DNA of 64,000 nt, from the NCBI RefSeq assembly GCF_037024155.1, contig NZ_JAYKTS010000003.1, positions 62,001 to 126,000 of the forward strand. The letters are read 5' to 3'. Each line of letters starts with the position of its first letter. Positions within the stretch are counted from its first letter, which is position 1. Positions 44,577 through 56,083 of this stretch are shown here, one piece after another. The notes below the pieces were generated by a model. That model saw only the letters and a program-made list of their open reading frames with translations. It was not told the DNA's origin and did no database searches. Source of the stretch: Bacillus sp. 2205SS5-2 (GTDB lineage: Bacteria; Bacillota; Bacilli; Bacillales; Bacillaceae_K). The position numbers were made by a program, and so were the translations under genes.

Positions 44577-45803
44577 ATGAAGAAAATGTTAACAGGTGTC
44601 GCCACAGTTACGTTAAGTGTAGCATTGCTAGTAGGATGTAGTGGTGGAGAAGATGATGGGAGAACGAAGCTAGAATTATTCTCAAATAAATCGGAGAGTA
44701 TTGATACTTATGAAGCACTAATCGAAAAATTTGAAGAGCAAAATCCTGAAATAAATATTGAATTAAATACGCCACCAGAAGCAGAAACTGTGCTGAAAAC
44801 AAGGTTAACTAAAAATGATATGCCAGATTTATTATCTATCGGTGGAAACGCGACATATGGAGAACTCGCTCGAGCGGGCGTTCTAAACGATTTCTCTGAT
44901 TCTGAATATATCGATAAGATTCAACCAGCTTACCTCGAGATGGTAGGAAATTTAGTGGGGGATGAGAAAGAGGGGCAATACGGCCTTCCCTACGCAACAA
45001 ATGTAAATACCGTTATCTATAATAAAGATAAATTTGCTGAATTAGGATTAGAAGTACCCACAACTTGGGACGAGTTTAAAGCTTCACTAGAAACCATTGA
45101 AGAAGCTGGTGAAACACCAATTTACTTAACATTAAAGGATGCTTGGACTGGAATGATTCCTTGGAATTCAATTGCAGCGAACATTCAACCAGAAGATTTT
45201 GCAGCGAAAATGAACTCAGGGGAAACTAGCTTCAAAGAAAGTTATCCAGACGTTGCTGAGAAAATGCTAACCCTACTTGAATTTGGTCATGGAGATAACT
45301 TTGGAGTTGCATATGGTGATGGGAATACAGCATTTGCTAAGGGTGAGAGTGTCTATTACCTTCAAGGAAATTGGGCTATTCCAGAAATAAAAAATGCAAA
45401 CGCAGATATTGATTTAGGGGTGTTTGCCCTTCCTGTAACAAATGATTCGAAGCAGAATAAATTAGTGTCTGGTGTGGATGTTCTTTTAACGATGAGTGAA
45501 GATACAAAGCATTCTGAAGAAGCGATAAAATTTATTGAATTCATGATAGAAGAAGAAAACGCTGAAAAATATATTAATGATCAAAAATCATTTTCAGCTC
45601 TCGAAGGAGTTTACCAGGAGGATCCAACAATGGAAGGAATTAAAGTGAATTTTGAGGAAGGACGTTTAACTAGTTTCCCAGACCACTACTATCCAACAGG
45701 TATGCAAGCGGCCAATTTAATTCAAGAATTCTTAATCGATCAAAAAACAGACACTTTCCTGGAGAAAATCGACAAAGAGTGGGAAAAGGTTCAAAACCGT
45801 TAA
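44577..45803 (+). CDS. sugar ABC transporter substrate-binding lipoprotein
   Basis: 408 residues. Lipoprotein signal: MKKMLTGVATVTLSVALLVGCSGGEDDG, with Cys at about residue 22 as lipid anchor. The mature part has the family-1 binding-protein pattern LELFSNKSESIDTYEALIEKFEEQNPEINIEL, DMPDLLSIGGNATYGELARAGVLNDF, YGLPYATNVNTVIYNKDKFAELGLEVPTTWDEF, and ALPVTNDSKQNKLVSGVDVLL. It captures an oligosaccharide outside the membrane for the two permeases that follow. Class is clear; the sugar (sucrose, isomaltose or other alpha-glucoside) is inferred from neighbours. Confidence 0.93.
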   Translation: MKKMLTGVATVTLSVALLVGCSGGEDDGRTKLELFSNKSESIDTYEALIEKFEEQNPEINIELNTPPEAETVLKTRLTKNDMPDLLSIGGNATYGELARAGVLNDFSDSEYIDKIQPAYLEMVGNLVGDEKEGQYGLPYATNVNTVIYNKDKFAELGLEVPTTWDEFKASLETIEEAGETPIYLTLKDAWTGMIPWNSIAANIQPEDFAAKMNSGETSFKESYPDVAEKMLTLLEFGHGDNFGVAYGDGNTAFAKGESVYYLQGNWAIPEIKNANADIDLGVFALPVTNDSKQNKLVSGVDVLLTMSEDTKHSEEAIKFIEFMIEEENAEKYINDQKSFSALEGVYQEDPTMEGIKVNFEEGRLTSFPDHYYPTGMQAANLIQEFLIDQKTDTFLEKIDKEWEKVQNR

Positions 45804-45878
45804 TTTGGTCTACATTCATGATGGAATAAGGCAGATATTTACGATGCCTTATTCCATATAATCAAAGGAGTGCGAGCG

Positions 45879-46742
45879 ATGCATACAAGAAAAAGAGCTT
45901 ATATCTTAATGACAATTCCCGCCCTAATCCTCTTTTTCACTTTTCATACTTACCCTGCTTTACAAGGTGTCTTCTATAGCTTTACAGACTGGCGAGGATA
46001 TGGTGATTGGAATTTTGTGGGCCTGAAAAACTATCTGAATGTATTTAAGGATGAGCGTGCAATTGAAGCCTATTTATTCACATTTAAGTTTGCGATTGTA
46101 TCGACCATTTTAGTAAATGTTTTTAGTTTATTGGTTGCCATGGGACTAAATTCTCGAATCAAATTTCGAAAAACGTTAAGAGCTGTGTACTTTTTACCAA
46201 ACATTTTAAGTATCTTAATTGTCGGTTATATTTTTAACTTTATCTTTGCTCACTTTCTACCGGATATTGCAGATGCTTTAGGGATTGAGTTTTTAACAAA
46301 GAATATTTTAGGAAATCCTGATTTAGCATGGATTGGAGTAGTGATTGTTGCTGTTTGGCAGGCAGTAGCCTTTAACACAATTCTATATTTAGCCGGACTT
46401 GTGACAATATCAGATGATGTGTACGAAGCAGCAAGTATTGATGGAGCGAATTTTTGGCAGAAATTTTGGAAGATTACCTTTCCGCTAATCGCACCTTTCT
46501 TCACGATTAATATGGTACTCGCAATGAAGAATTTCTTAATGGTATTCGACCATATTATTTCTTTAACAGGTGGAGGTCCAGGTAGAGCCACTGAATCTAT
46601 TTCAATACTAATCTACAGAGGTGGATTTGAAGGTGGAGAATTTGCCTATCAATCAGCCAATGCAGTTGTGTATTTTATCATCATTGTAGCCATTTCTGTA
46701 TTCCAAATTAGAATACTCCAAAAGAGAGAGGTGGATATGTAA
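45879..46742 (+). CDS. sugar ABC transporter permease (MalF/UgpA type)
   Basis: 287 residues with six membrane helices, from AYILMTIPALILFFTFHTYPALQGVFYSFTDW to VVYFIIIVAISVFQIRIL. The cytoplasmic EAA loop reads EAASIDGANFWQKFWKITFPLI at about residues 185-206. Start at ATG 45879, 8 nt after AAGGAG; the GTG at 45870 is too close to the site. Its stop overlaps the next ATG by 1 bp (TAATG). The ATPase is missing from the operon. Confidence 0.92.
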   Translation: MHTRKRAYILMTIPALILFFTFHTYPALQGVFYSFTDWRGYGDWNFVGLKNYLNVFKDERAIEAYLFTFKFAIVSTILVNVFSLLVAMGLNSRIKFRKTLRAVYFLPNILSILIVGYIFNFIFAHFLPDIADALGIEFLTKNILGNPDLAWIGVVIVAVWQAVAFNTILYLAGLVTISDDVYEAASIDGANFWQKFWKITFPLIAPFFTINMVLAMKNFLMVFDHIISLTGGGPGRATESISILIYRGGFEGGEFAYQSANAVVYFIIIVAISVFQIRILQKREVDM

Positions 46743-47563
46743 TGGTAGGGAAAAAGGCGAATTGGATCGTCACGATCTTACTAATAATAGGGACTCTTCT
46801 TATATTATTTCCGTTGTATTTAACCATTACGATTGCCCTGAAAACACCTAAGGAATTGGCTGAATCCTTTATTGCTTTCCCGAAAGAATTCCGTTTTCAG
46901 AATTTCGCAGATGCTATTGAAATGACCGGATTTTTTAGTGCTTTAGGAAACAGCTTATTTATAACAGTGTTTGTTGTAGCATTAACATTATTAACAAATT
47001 CAATGGTTGCCTATGCGATTGCTCGAAACATGCATAAGAAAGCATACAAACTTTTATTTTATTACTTTGTAAGTGCGATGTTCGTTCCTTTTCCGATTAT
47101 CATGTTACCAATTGTGAAGCAAACGAGCTCATGGGGTTTAGATAATCTTGTAGGCTTAATATTATTATACATAGTGTATGGGCTGGCCTTTAATGTCTTT
47201 ATCTATGTAGGATACATTAAATCCATTCCGAAGGAGCTAGAAGAAGCTGCAATTATGGATGGAGCGAGCACTTGGAAAGTATTCTGGAAGGTAATCTTTC
47301 CGTTATTAAGCCCAATGAATGCAACAGTGGGGATTTTAACTACATTGTGGGCATGGAATGATTTTATGTTGCCATTAGTCATTTTAAGTGACCAAAGTAT
47401 GGCGACATTACCGCTAGTTCAATTCATTTTCCAATCCCAATTTAGTACGGATTATAATCTGGCATTTGCTTCATATTTGATGGCATTGTCTCCGATGATT
47501 ATTGTATATATCTTTGCACAAAAATGGATTATTAGTGGCGTAGCGAAAGGTGCTATCAAGTAG
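46742..47563 (+). CDS. sugar ABC transporter permease (MalG/UgpE type)
   Basis: 273 residues with six helices. N terminus WIVTILLIIGTLLILFPLYLTITIALKTPKELA and EAA loop EEAAIMDGASTWKVFWKVIFPLLSP are typical of the second carbohydrate permease. It starts within the stop codon of the first permease, so the subunits are translationally coupled. Needs a shared MsmX-like ATPase coded elsewhere. Confidence 0.92.
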   Translation: MVGKKANWIVTILLIIGTLLILFPLYLTITIALKTPKELAESFIAFPKEFRFQNFADAIEMTGFFSALGNSLFITVFVVALTLLTNSMVAYAIARNMHKKAYKLLFYYFVSAMFVPFPIIMLPIVKQTSSWGLDNLVGLILLYIVYGLAFNVFIYVGYIKSIPKELEEAAIMDGASTWKVFWKVIFPLLSPMNATVGILTTLWAWNDFMLPLVILSDQSMATLPLVQFIFQSQFSTDYNLAFASYLMALSPMIIVYIFAQKWIISGVAKGAIK

Positions 47564-47609
47564 AAATTAAAGGATGAACTCGCAATGGTCGGTTAAAATA
47601 TGAACATAA

Positions 47610-49271
<1,662 letters not shown>

Positions 49272-49306
49272 GTATACTGAATATTTACAAGCTTGATCAT
49301 ACAGAT

Positions 49307-49359
49307 AGCCTGTCTCCTCTCATACTCATTCATTAGTGTGAGGGGGATAGGCTTTTTTC
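49307..49359 (+). terminator. terminator after the importer operon
   Basis: AGCCTGTCTCCTCTCATAC pairs with GTGTGAGGGGGATAGGCT around a 9-nt loop, followed by six Ts. Confidence 0.85.
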
Positions 49360-49560
49360 TTAATATTTCAGAAATAGTTACTAAGCTCCACCTATTCCTC
49401 ATGTGAAAAAACACATACCTCCCTCCTTGATTAAAAACAATATTTCCTGACCATTCTAGTAACATAGCATATTTTTGTACTTCAAGATAAAATAGATACA
49501 TGGAGAAATTACATTCGCTAAAGAGCATTTATTTACCGAGAAAAACAAGAACGGAGGAGA

Positions 49561-52500
49561 ATGATGGTTAGTACATCAGCTAGGATGGAAGCGAAAAGCC
49601 TGTTCACTTCAGCCAATTACAGGAAAGGGAATAACTACTATAGACAAGGACGGGTAAAGGAGATAGTTTACAATCAAATTCGGGAAGCTTGGTACGCTAA
49701 AGTAAGGGGAACGAGACAATATCAGGTTATCATTTCCGAAAATGAGAAGGGTTTTGAATTTGAGTGTAACTGTCCTGCCTTTGACCGCTACGATCAAGAA
49801 TGTAAGCATGTAGTCGCAGCATTTCTCGAATTACAAGAAAAGGAATCTAAGAGTGTGAGTATCCCTAGTACTAGAGAACAAAAGAAAATAGCAGAAGACG
49901 AATCAACTAAGCAAATGGGAGTGAAACAATCTCCTATATTAAAAAACCTGACGAATCAGTTTATCCATAGATTTGCAGAATATCAGGAGGAGACTATTTC
50001 TTCAGCGGATCTCTTTGAAAAAAAACTATTGCAAGTAGAGTGGAGCTGTCAAAAGAATACGCATTATATTCATAGTAAACAATTTCTATCCATCGAAATG
50101 AAGGTGGGACATAAGCGAACCTATGTAGTAAAAAATATTAAAGAGTTCCTTGCGGCGATCAAACAGAAAATCCAGTATCCTTTTACAAAAAATTTCACCT
50201 ATGATCCTACCGAATTTTCATTCACGAAAGAGGATCAAGACATGATTGATTTGCTACAAGAGTCAATCAAATTTGAAGAGATGTATCATCATATGCAATC
50301 TTCCTATTATTCGACTAATTACTCTGTCGAAGGGCGTTCAATGAAAATCGCTCCCCTTATTGCGGATCAATTATTGGAAAAACTAGCCGAAAGACAAGTG
50401 CAATTTCAAAATGATCGAGACTTTTTTCAAAAATTAAATTTCTATCCAGATGAGTATCCGTTTACAATGCTACTAGAAAAAGGAAATCGATATAGAAATA
50501 CATTTCAACTGAATATAGGAGATTTTTTGGACGTTGAATATCTTGAGCTATATGGCTATGCTGTCAAGAAGAATGATCTTTATAAACTTTCAGCCACTCA
50601 ACAAACCTTGTTCCAAGAGTTGATGAAGATCATCCAGTATTCAAATAATCCAGTAATTCCGATTAGTCATGATCAAATTGAGCCGATGCTGTCGTATGTT
50701 GCCCCAATTATTAATGAGGTTGGGGAGCTTAAGATTGCTGATAGTATTTCAAGCAAAATTTTGAATAAACCGTTACATGCGAAAATGTATGTTGATTTCA
50801 TCGATGATGTTTTGAAGGTGGACTTGGACTATCAATATGGTGAAGTTACGATAAATCCTTTTCAACACGGAGTTATGAAGTCAGCGGACGCCCCGATAAT
50901 AATGAGAGATACCGAGACGGAAAACGTCATTATGAATATCATTGAATCGAGCTCTCTGAAATCCAATGGACAGTTAATCTACTTAGAAGGCGAGGAGGAT
51001 ATTTTTTCATTTTTATATAGCATTCTTCCTAAGTTAGAAGACAAAGTAGATATATTCTTAACGGAGAAAGTGAAATCATTTCTTCTGCCAAAACAGCAGT
51101 CACCTGTTACAAATATTGATGTAGACTCCTCAGGAAATTGGTTGGACGTCCGTTTCACGATGGAAGGCATAGAGCAAGAGGATATTCGCAGCATCCTTAG
51201 TGATGTGGTGGAGAAAAAGAAATATTATCGATTACCGAGCGGAGTATTTGTTTCACTTGAATCAGAAGAGTTCCAAAAGATCCACCATCTGTTTGATGAA
51301 TTCAATCTAAAGCCATCGCAACTAAACCAAGCTTCCTTGCGACTTCCGCTCTATAGAGGAATGCAACTAGGGGAAATGGTCGATAGAGGGAGTCAGGCCA
51401 AATTTGGAAAACAGTTTCGTCAGCTTCTTAAGCGGATGAAAAACCCTGAAGAGTTGGACTTTGACGTTCCTGACACCCTGCGAGCAGAGCTTCGAGATTA
51501 TCAGAACTATGGATTTCAATGGTTAAGTACGCTTCATTACTATCGATTAGGGGGAATACTCGCAGATGATATGGGCTTAGGAAAAACCTTGCAAAGCATC
51601 GCCCTCCTTTTAGCAGAGAAAGAGAGGAGTGAAGATAGCAAGCCTGCTCTGATTATCGCACCTGCCTCGCTCGTCTATAATTGGAAAAATGAACTAGAGA
51701 AATTTTCTCCAACCCTACGTTCTGAAGTGATGATTGGCTCACCGCAAGAACGGATGGAAAAGCTGAATGCTTCGAATCAGGCGGATGTTTGGATTACCTC
51801 CTATCCAACCTTGCGACAAGATATTGAAGAATACGGAAAGCATGAGTTTCAGACATTAATTTTAGATGAGGCGCAGGCAGTCAAAAATTATGCAACGAAA
51901 ACAGCCAAGGCCGTCAGAGAAATAAAAGCGGGCACACGTTTTGCTTTAAGTGGAACACCCATTGAAAATTCGGTGGATGAGCTGTGGTCGATAATGCAGA
52001 CAATCATTCCAGATTTCTTCCCAAATCAAAAGGCGTTTCGCCAGTTACCACCAGAAAAGCTTGCCAAAATGATTCATCCCTTCTTATTGCGGCGCATGAA
52101 AAAAGATGTCTTAACTGAATTGCCCGATAAAATCGAGTCTGTCCAAGTTTCTGAGCTCTCCAAAAAGCAAAAGGAGCTGTATCTTGCCTATTTAAATAAA
52201 ATCAAAACAGAAACACAGGATGCTATTCAAGGAGAAGGGTTTCAAAAAAGTCGGATAAAAATCCTTGCCGGTTTAACAAGACTTCGGCAATTATGTTGTC
52301 ATCCTTCCTTGTTTTTAGAAGATTATCATGGCGGTTCGGGGAAGCTACAGCAGCTTATTGAGGTGGTAGAAAATGCAAGAGAAAACGGAAGGAGAATGCT
52401 GATTTTCTCTCAATTCACCAGTATGCTGAGCTTAATTCGCAATTCGTTAGAAGAAGTTGGATTATCCTGTTTTTATCTAGATGGACAAACGCCTTCAAAG

Positions 52501-52848
52501 GAGCGAGTTCAATTGGTTGATCGCTTTAACGAGGGGGAAGCTGATATTTTCTTGATTTCCTTGAAGGCAGGAAATACAGGTTTGAATTTAACCGGAGCGG
52601 ATACGGTTATCTTATATGATCTATGGTGGAATCCAGCGGTTGAAGAACAGGCAGCAGGGCGTGCCCATCGAATGGGGCAGAAGAATGTTGTCCAAGTCAT
52701 CCGATTAATCACCCAGGGCACAATTGAAGAAAAAATATATGAACTGCAGCAAACCAAAAAGGAATTAATCGAATCCGTCATTGACCAAGGCGATCAGACT
52801 AAAACGCGCTTAACCGAAGCGGATATTAAAGAGATATTGGAATTATAA
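49561..52848 (+). CDS. SNF2/RapA-family helicase with N-terminal SWIM zinc finger
   Basis: 1095 residues. The SWIM domain is at about residues 65-90 (FECNCPAFDRYDQECKHVVAAF, pattern CxC...CxH). A long SNF2-associated region follows, then motif I DDMGLGKTLQS at about 667, motif II DEAQAVKN at about 769, SGTPIENSVDELWS, and the C-terminal helicase half with IFSQFTSML, LISLKAGNTGLNLTGAD and EEQAAGRAHRMGQ. A Swi2/Snf2 DNA translocase, possibly acting in DNA repair or RNA polymerase recycling. GGAGGAG precedes two adjacent ATGs (49561, 49564). Stop is followed by a TGCACAACTT array. Confidence 0.93.
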   Translation: MMVSTSARMEAKSLFTSANYRKGNNYYRQGRVKEIVYNQIREAWYAKVRGTRQYQVIISENEKGFEFECNCPAFDRYDQECKHVVAAFLELQEKESKSVSIPSTREQKKIAEDESTKQMGVKQSPILKNLTNQFIHRFAEYQEETISSADLFEKKLLQVEWSCQKNTHYIHSKQFLSIEMKVGHKRTYVVKNIKEFLAAIKQKIQYPFTKNFTYDPTEFSFTKEDQDMIDLLQESIKFEEMYHHMQSSYYSTNYSVEGRSMKIAPLIADQLLEKLAERQVQFQNDRDFFQKLNFYPDEYPFTMLLEKGNRYRNTFQLNIGDFLDVEYLELYGYAVKKNDLYKLSATQQTLFQELMKIIQYSNNPVIPISHDQIEPMLSYVAPIINEVGELKIADSISSKILNKPLHAKMYVDFIDDVLKVDLDYQYGEVTINPFQHGVMKSADAPIIMRDTETENVIMNIIESSSLKSNGQLIYLEGEEDIFSFLYSILPKLEDKVDIFLTEKVKSFLLPKQQSPVTNIDVDSSGNWLDVRFTMEGIEQEDIRSILSDVVEKKKYYRLPSGVFVSLESEEFQKIHHLFDEFNLKPSQLNQASLRLPLYRGMQLGEMVDRGSQAKFGKQFRQLLKRMKNPEELDFDVPDTLRAELRDYQNYGFQWLSTLHYYRLGGILADDMGLGKTLQSIALLLAEKERSEDSKPALIIAPASLVYNWKNELEKFSPTLRSEVMIGSPQERMEKLNASNQADVWITSYPTLRQDIEEYGKHEFQTLILDEAQAVKNYATKTAKAVREIKAGTRFALSGTPIENSVDELWSIMQTIIPDFFPNQKAFRQLPPEKLAKMIHPFLLRRMKKDVLTELPDKIESVQVSELSKKQKELYLAYLNKIKTETQDAIQGEGFQKSRIKILAGLTRLRQLCCHPSLFLEDYHGGSGKLQQLIEVVENARENGRRMLIFSQFTSMLSLIRNSLEEVGLSCFYLDGQTPSKERVQLVDRFNEGEADIFLISLKAGNTGLNLTGADTVILYDLWWNPAVEEQAAGRAHRMGQKNVVQVIRLITQGTIEEKIYELQQTKKELIESVIDQGDQTKTRLTEADIKEILEL

Positions 52849-52857
52849 GAAAAGCTA

Positions 52858-53000
52858 GTGGGGAAATGCACAACTTTTTGGGTTTGTGCACAACTTAAGG
52901 GAAATGCACGACTTTCAAGAGTTTGTGCACAACTTAAGGGAAATGCACAACTTTCAAGAGTTTGCGCCCGACTTTTCGGGTATGCACCATTTTCAAAGGA
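52858..53000 (+). repeat. array of TGCACAACTT repeats after the helicase gene
   Basis: Six or seven copies of TGCACAACTT-like cores (TGCACGACTT, GCGCCCGACTT, TGCACCATTTT variants). Two copies form an exact 39-bp higher-order unit starting TTTGTGCACAACTTAAGGG. The array begins 10 bp after the stop codon. An open frame of 80 codons (52858-53100) runs through it as an accident of the repeat. Confidence 0.75.
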
Positions 53001-53163
53001 ATATACACATGTACCGATATCTTCTCCAACTCCTATGTTAATGTCACCTTACGCTAGGAAACCAATATATATCTTCAATAGGCGTTTGAGATTAAAATAG
53101 AATTGTCAGTTTGCTATATAAGGTATAATAAAATAATATCGTAGGGCAGACAGGATTAAACGG

Positions 53164-53230
53164 ACAGCGACAAAGATTGTTACGGTTTGACAGCCGTCTT
53201 GCGCCAGGTGCCATTGACTTGTCGCTGAAA
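53164..53230 (+). promoter_or_regulatory. long inverted repeat in the leader of the methyltransferase gene
   Basis: CAGCGACAA at 53164-53172 and TTGTCGCTG at 53222-53230 are exact complements, 49 nt apart, just upstream of the start codon. A TATAAT-like box lies at 53125-53130. The structure could be a leader regulator or chance; no T-run follows. Confidence 0.4.
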
Positions 53231-53274
53231 AAGAGCTCCTTGCGTATTTTGAACATCAATTGGAGTGGACAGTA

Positions 53275-54231
53275 GTGACAGAGCAGAAAAATGAAATGAA
53301 ATCTTTTTTGTACAATTATACATGGGAAGAAAATGAAGCTTCTTTATGTGCTTTAGAACAAAGGGCATTGTTTGGTAGGAGCGCAGAGTCTAATATTCTA
53401 GAAAGCTCGGTGGAAATCGACCCAAGCCGTAGTCCATTTATTCGTGAAAGGCTAGATGTTATTTGCGAAGGGAATGGATTAGAAGAGTTAGTTACTAAAA
53501 TTAAAGAGCTAGATGAAGTAAGTACAAGCTTCAAGCTAGTCTATTTGAACCATCCTAATTTAACAACGTCTGAGAAAGTAGGCTTTAGAGAACGGCGTCG
53601 ACTTGAAAAAGAAGTTGGTATGAACATAAAAGGGGAAGCTAATTTAACTCACCCAGATATCATGTATGGAATAGTGAATATGCATGGGCGTTGGGTATTT
53701 GGAAACTATGTGAAAAATCAAGCGGTTTGGCTGCACCATCAACGAAAGCCACATAGCTATTCGACTTCTTTAAGCACTCGTGTAGCCAGAGCTGTCGCAA
53801 ATATTGCTGCCCCTAATCCAAAGGGGATGAAACTGATAGACCCTTGCTGTGGAATTGGAACAGTGGTAGTGGAGGCGCTGTCGATGGGAATGGATTTGGT
53901 CGGAAGTGATCGCAATCCGTTGATTATTCAAGGTGTAAAAGAAAATCTAGCCTATTTTGATTTAGAAGGTGAAGTAACGTTGAAGGATATTAACGACGTC
54001 ACAGGCCATTTCGATGCAGCGATTATTGATATGCCCTATAATTTATGTTCAGTTGTCTCAGCGGAAGAACAACTTACGATGCTACAAAGCGCCCAAGCTT
54101 TTGCCGAAAGAGTCGTGATCGTAACGTTAGAAGAAATTGACTCGATTGTGGAAAAGGCTGGGCTGAAGATTACCGATCGGTGTGAGGTCAGCAAAGGAAG
54201 ATTTATTCGCCAAGTACTTGTTTGTGAATGA
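53275..54231 (+). CDS. TRM11-like SAM-dependent RNA methyltransferase (UPF0020 family)
   Basis: 318 residues. The N-terminal part begins FLYNYTWEENEASLCALEQRALFG; the central THUMP-like region follows; the Rossmann domain has motif I LIDPCCGIGTVVVEAL at about residues 190-205, GSDRNPLIIQGVKENL, and a catalytic motif IDMPYN in place of the usual D/N-P-P-Y. Target probably an RNA guanine or adenine. Start chosen at GTG 53275, because GGAG lies 9 nt upstream and the family begins near here; a TTG at 53260 is also possible. Confidence 0.8.
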   Translation: MTEQKNEMKSFLYNYTWEENEASLCALEQRALFGRSAESNILESSVEIDPSRSPFIRERLDVICEGNGLEELVTKIKELDEVSTSFKLVYLNHPNLTTSEKVGFRERRRLEKEVGMNIKGEANLTHPDIMYGIVNMHGRWVFGNYVKNQAVWLHHQRKPHSYSTSLSTRVARAVANIAAPNPKGMKLIDPCCGIGTVVVEALSMGMDLVGSDRNPLIIQGVKENLAYFDLEGEVTLKDINDVTGHFDAAIIDMPYNLCSVVSAEEQLTMLQSAQAFAERVVIVTLEEIDSIVEKAGLKITDRCEVSKGRFIRQVLVCE

Positions 54232-54240
54232 GATTAGATA

Positions 54241-54291
54241 AAAAAAGCCTGACACGAATCGTTGGATAAACGAAGACCGTCAGGCTTTTTT
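54241..54291. terminator. bidirectional terminator
   Basis: AAAAAAGCCTGAC and GTCAGGCTTTTTT, perfect 13-bp arms, between two convergent genes. Confidence 0.92.
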
Positions 54292-54292
54292 A

Positions 54293-55114
54293 TTAGGCAG
54301 ATTTCAAACGTCTAAAGCTAACATTTGCTTTATTGCTGTGTAATTGCCACATATGCCAGAAGACGTAAGGGACAATTAAGACGAAGTTGATAATGCCCCA
54401 CACTTTAAGCACCTCTGGATTGAACCAAGCAGAAGAGTCCATCACTTGTGGGAAAACATCAAAGCTAGCTCTTAGCAATAAATGAGCAGCTAATGTGTAA
54501 ATTCGAGCTGTGATATATAATTCAGGTCGTCTTTTAATAATCGGGTAAATTTCAGCTGCTAGTAAAATACAGAGTGAACTAGCGAAATATGTTGGGGACT
54601 CTGCATATACAAAGCAGGCGTTCCAAGAAGTGTACAAAAAGTTCCAAGAAGCTGTTGTATTGGCGATCAAGTCTCCATACGCAGATGATGTGGTGAACTT
54701 CCAAAATTTTGGTGCAAAAGGGATCGTCACACAAAGCAGGAATCCAACAGCTGCATTAAAATAATTACCCATTGTAGCATCTTTAATTGTCGCTTCTAAG
54801 ATGTTTAAAAAAAGGATTCCATAAAAGAACCATAAGAATTCTTCTCGTTTTAAAAAGTCCCATATCTTCCCTTTCCGATCCTCATAAACAGCAATACGAG
54901 AGAATCCGACGATAATCGTTGGAATGAGTACACTTAAGATTTTGACCCAGCGGAACCAACCATCGACACCCCCAATAATCCATAGCGGAAAGGTAAGTAA
55001 AGAAGCTATCCAAAAATAAGCTGAAAGTTTGTAATGTTTTCGAAAAAAAGCGATGATTGCAAGCAATAAACCAAAATAGATCGGCATGGATAAAACATAA
55101 GGAAAAATAGTCAT
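54293..55114 (-). CDS. DUF5692 family membrane protein
   Basis: 273 residues with about eight membrane helices (PYVLSMPIYFGLLLAIIAFF, AYFWIASLLTFPLWIIGG, VKILSVLIPTIIVGF, FLWFFYGILFLNILEATIKD, FNAAVGFLLCVTIPFAP and others). Conserved-looking stretches NFLYTSWNACFVYAESP and WFNPEVLKVWGIINF fit DUF5692. Divergent from a TetR regulator; the operator CGAACGTTCG lies 32 bp upstream of its start, so it is very likely repressed by it. Function unknown. Confidence 0.82.
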   Translation of the reverse strand: MTIFPYVLSMPIYFGLLLAIIAFFRKHYKLSAYFWIASLLTFPLWIIGGVDGWFRWVKILSVLIPTIIVGFSRIAVYEDRKGKIWDFLKREEFLWFFYGILFLNILEATIKDATMGNYFNAAVGFLLCVTIPFAPKFWKFTTSSAYGDLIANTTASWNFLYTSWNACFVYAESPTYFASSLCILLAAEIYPIIKRRPELYITARIYTLAAHLLLRASFDVFPQVMDSSAWFNPEVLKVWGIINFVLIVPYVFWHMWQLHSNKANVSFRRLKSA

Positions 55115-55145
55115 TACTACACCCTCTTTTCAATTAATGAAAAAC

Positions 55146-55155
55146 CGAACGTTCG
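55146..55155. promoter_or_regulatory. candidate TetR operator
   Basis: The perfect palindrome CGAACGTTCG (within ACCGAACGTTCGTTA) sits between the divergent DUF5692 and TetR genes, close to the DUF5692 start. GAACG/CGTTC symmetry is common among TetR sites. Confidence 0.65.
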
Positions 55156-55277
55156 TTATGTTTTTAGTATAGTCCTATTTTACCAGGTAGTCAATGCTCA
55201 ATGTTTCACAAAGTTATGGAATTTATGTGACAGTTTGCGTATGGTATGATGCTAGTGAACAAATAAGGAGGATCATA

Positions 55278-55877
55278 ATGAAAGTGGACGGAAAAACGAA
55301 GATATTGGCTGCAGCAAGAAGAGTGATTAGTCAACAAGGTTCCAATGGTGCCACATTAAGAGCAATCGCGGAGGAAGCCGGAATGAGTACAGGGGCCATC
55401 TATCATTATTATAAAAACAAAGATGATGTTTTATATGATGTTCTTGATGAAAGCCTATCCGCTTCCACTCGAATCGCGAAAGAGCTCGGTCATCATGAAG
55501 TAGAAAAAGAGAGAGTGATCCAGGAAATATTCAATAGCACGGAGGAAAGATTAAAGAAAGAGACAGAGAATCGATTGCAATATCATTTTGCTCACGAGAT
55601 TATACTTGGAAACAAGGAACTGCAGGAGAAATTTCATGAAAAATACAAGGAATGGAATCAGAGAATTGAGCAGATTTTGACAACAATTTATGGGCTACAA
55701 GGTACGCCATTGAATTCAGCGCTAACATCCTGGTTGCTTGGAGCGGTAGACGGAGTGGTCCTGCAATATTTATTAGAAGTGAATGATAATGATGTGGAAG
55801 ATATGATGAAGGTTTTTGATCTTCTTTTGGAGAAAGGATTGCCCCAATTTATCGAAATTTTGAATGAAAGAGAATGA
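55278..55877 (+). CDS. TetR/AcrR family transcriptional regulator
   Basis: 199 residues. HTH: TKILAAARRVISQQGSNGATLRAIAEEAGMSTGAIYHYYKNKDDVLYDV at residues 5-54. The C-terminal ligand domain is all-helical. Start ATG 55278 follows AAGGAGG; the open frame continues upstream without a site. It should bind the palindrome in the divergent promoter and control DUF5692 and itself; ligand unknown. Confidence 0.9.
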   Translation: MKVDGKTKILAAARRVISQQGSNGATLRAIAEEAGMSTGAIYHYYKNKDDVLYDVLDESLSASTRIAKELGHHEVEKERVIQEIFNSTEERLKKETENRLQYHFAHEIILGNKELQEKFHEKYKEWNQRIEQILTTIYGLQGTPLNSALTSWLLGAVDGVVLQYLLEVNDNDVEDMMKVFDLLLEKGLPQFIEILNERE

Positions 55878-56024
55878 ATATTGTACTTCTGAAAATTCAT
55901 GAAAAACTGCGACTGCCAGATGAAAAAATAACTAATGCTCTACAATCAATACTACATATGAACAGCACGGGGTGCATGGAGCTAGACAGTTAACTAACTG
56001 TCGAAAACTGAAACTTTTAAAAAG

Positions 56025-56075
56025 CCTGCCTCCCTCAGCACAAATGATTCAACGCAGTGGGAGACAGGATTTTTT
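56025..56075. terminator. terminator between convergent TetR and SDR genes
   Basis: CCTGCCTCCC and GGGAGACAGG arms with a 24-nt loop, then ATTTTTT on the plus strand. Confidence 0.75.
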
Positions 56076-56083
56076 ACACATAT

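Noticed and set aside
52858-53100. 80-codon open frame after the helicase gene
   Set aside because: It consists of translated repeats, has no ribosome site and matches no family; a mirror case occurs on the minus strand at 9145-9384.
53164-53230. Riboswitch or T-box before the methyltransferase gene
   Set aside because: No conserved riboswitch motif, T-box sequence or terminator follows the stem; kept only as an inverted repeat.
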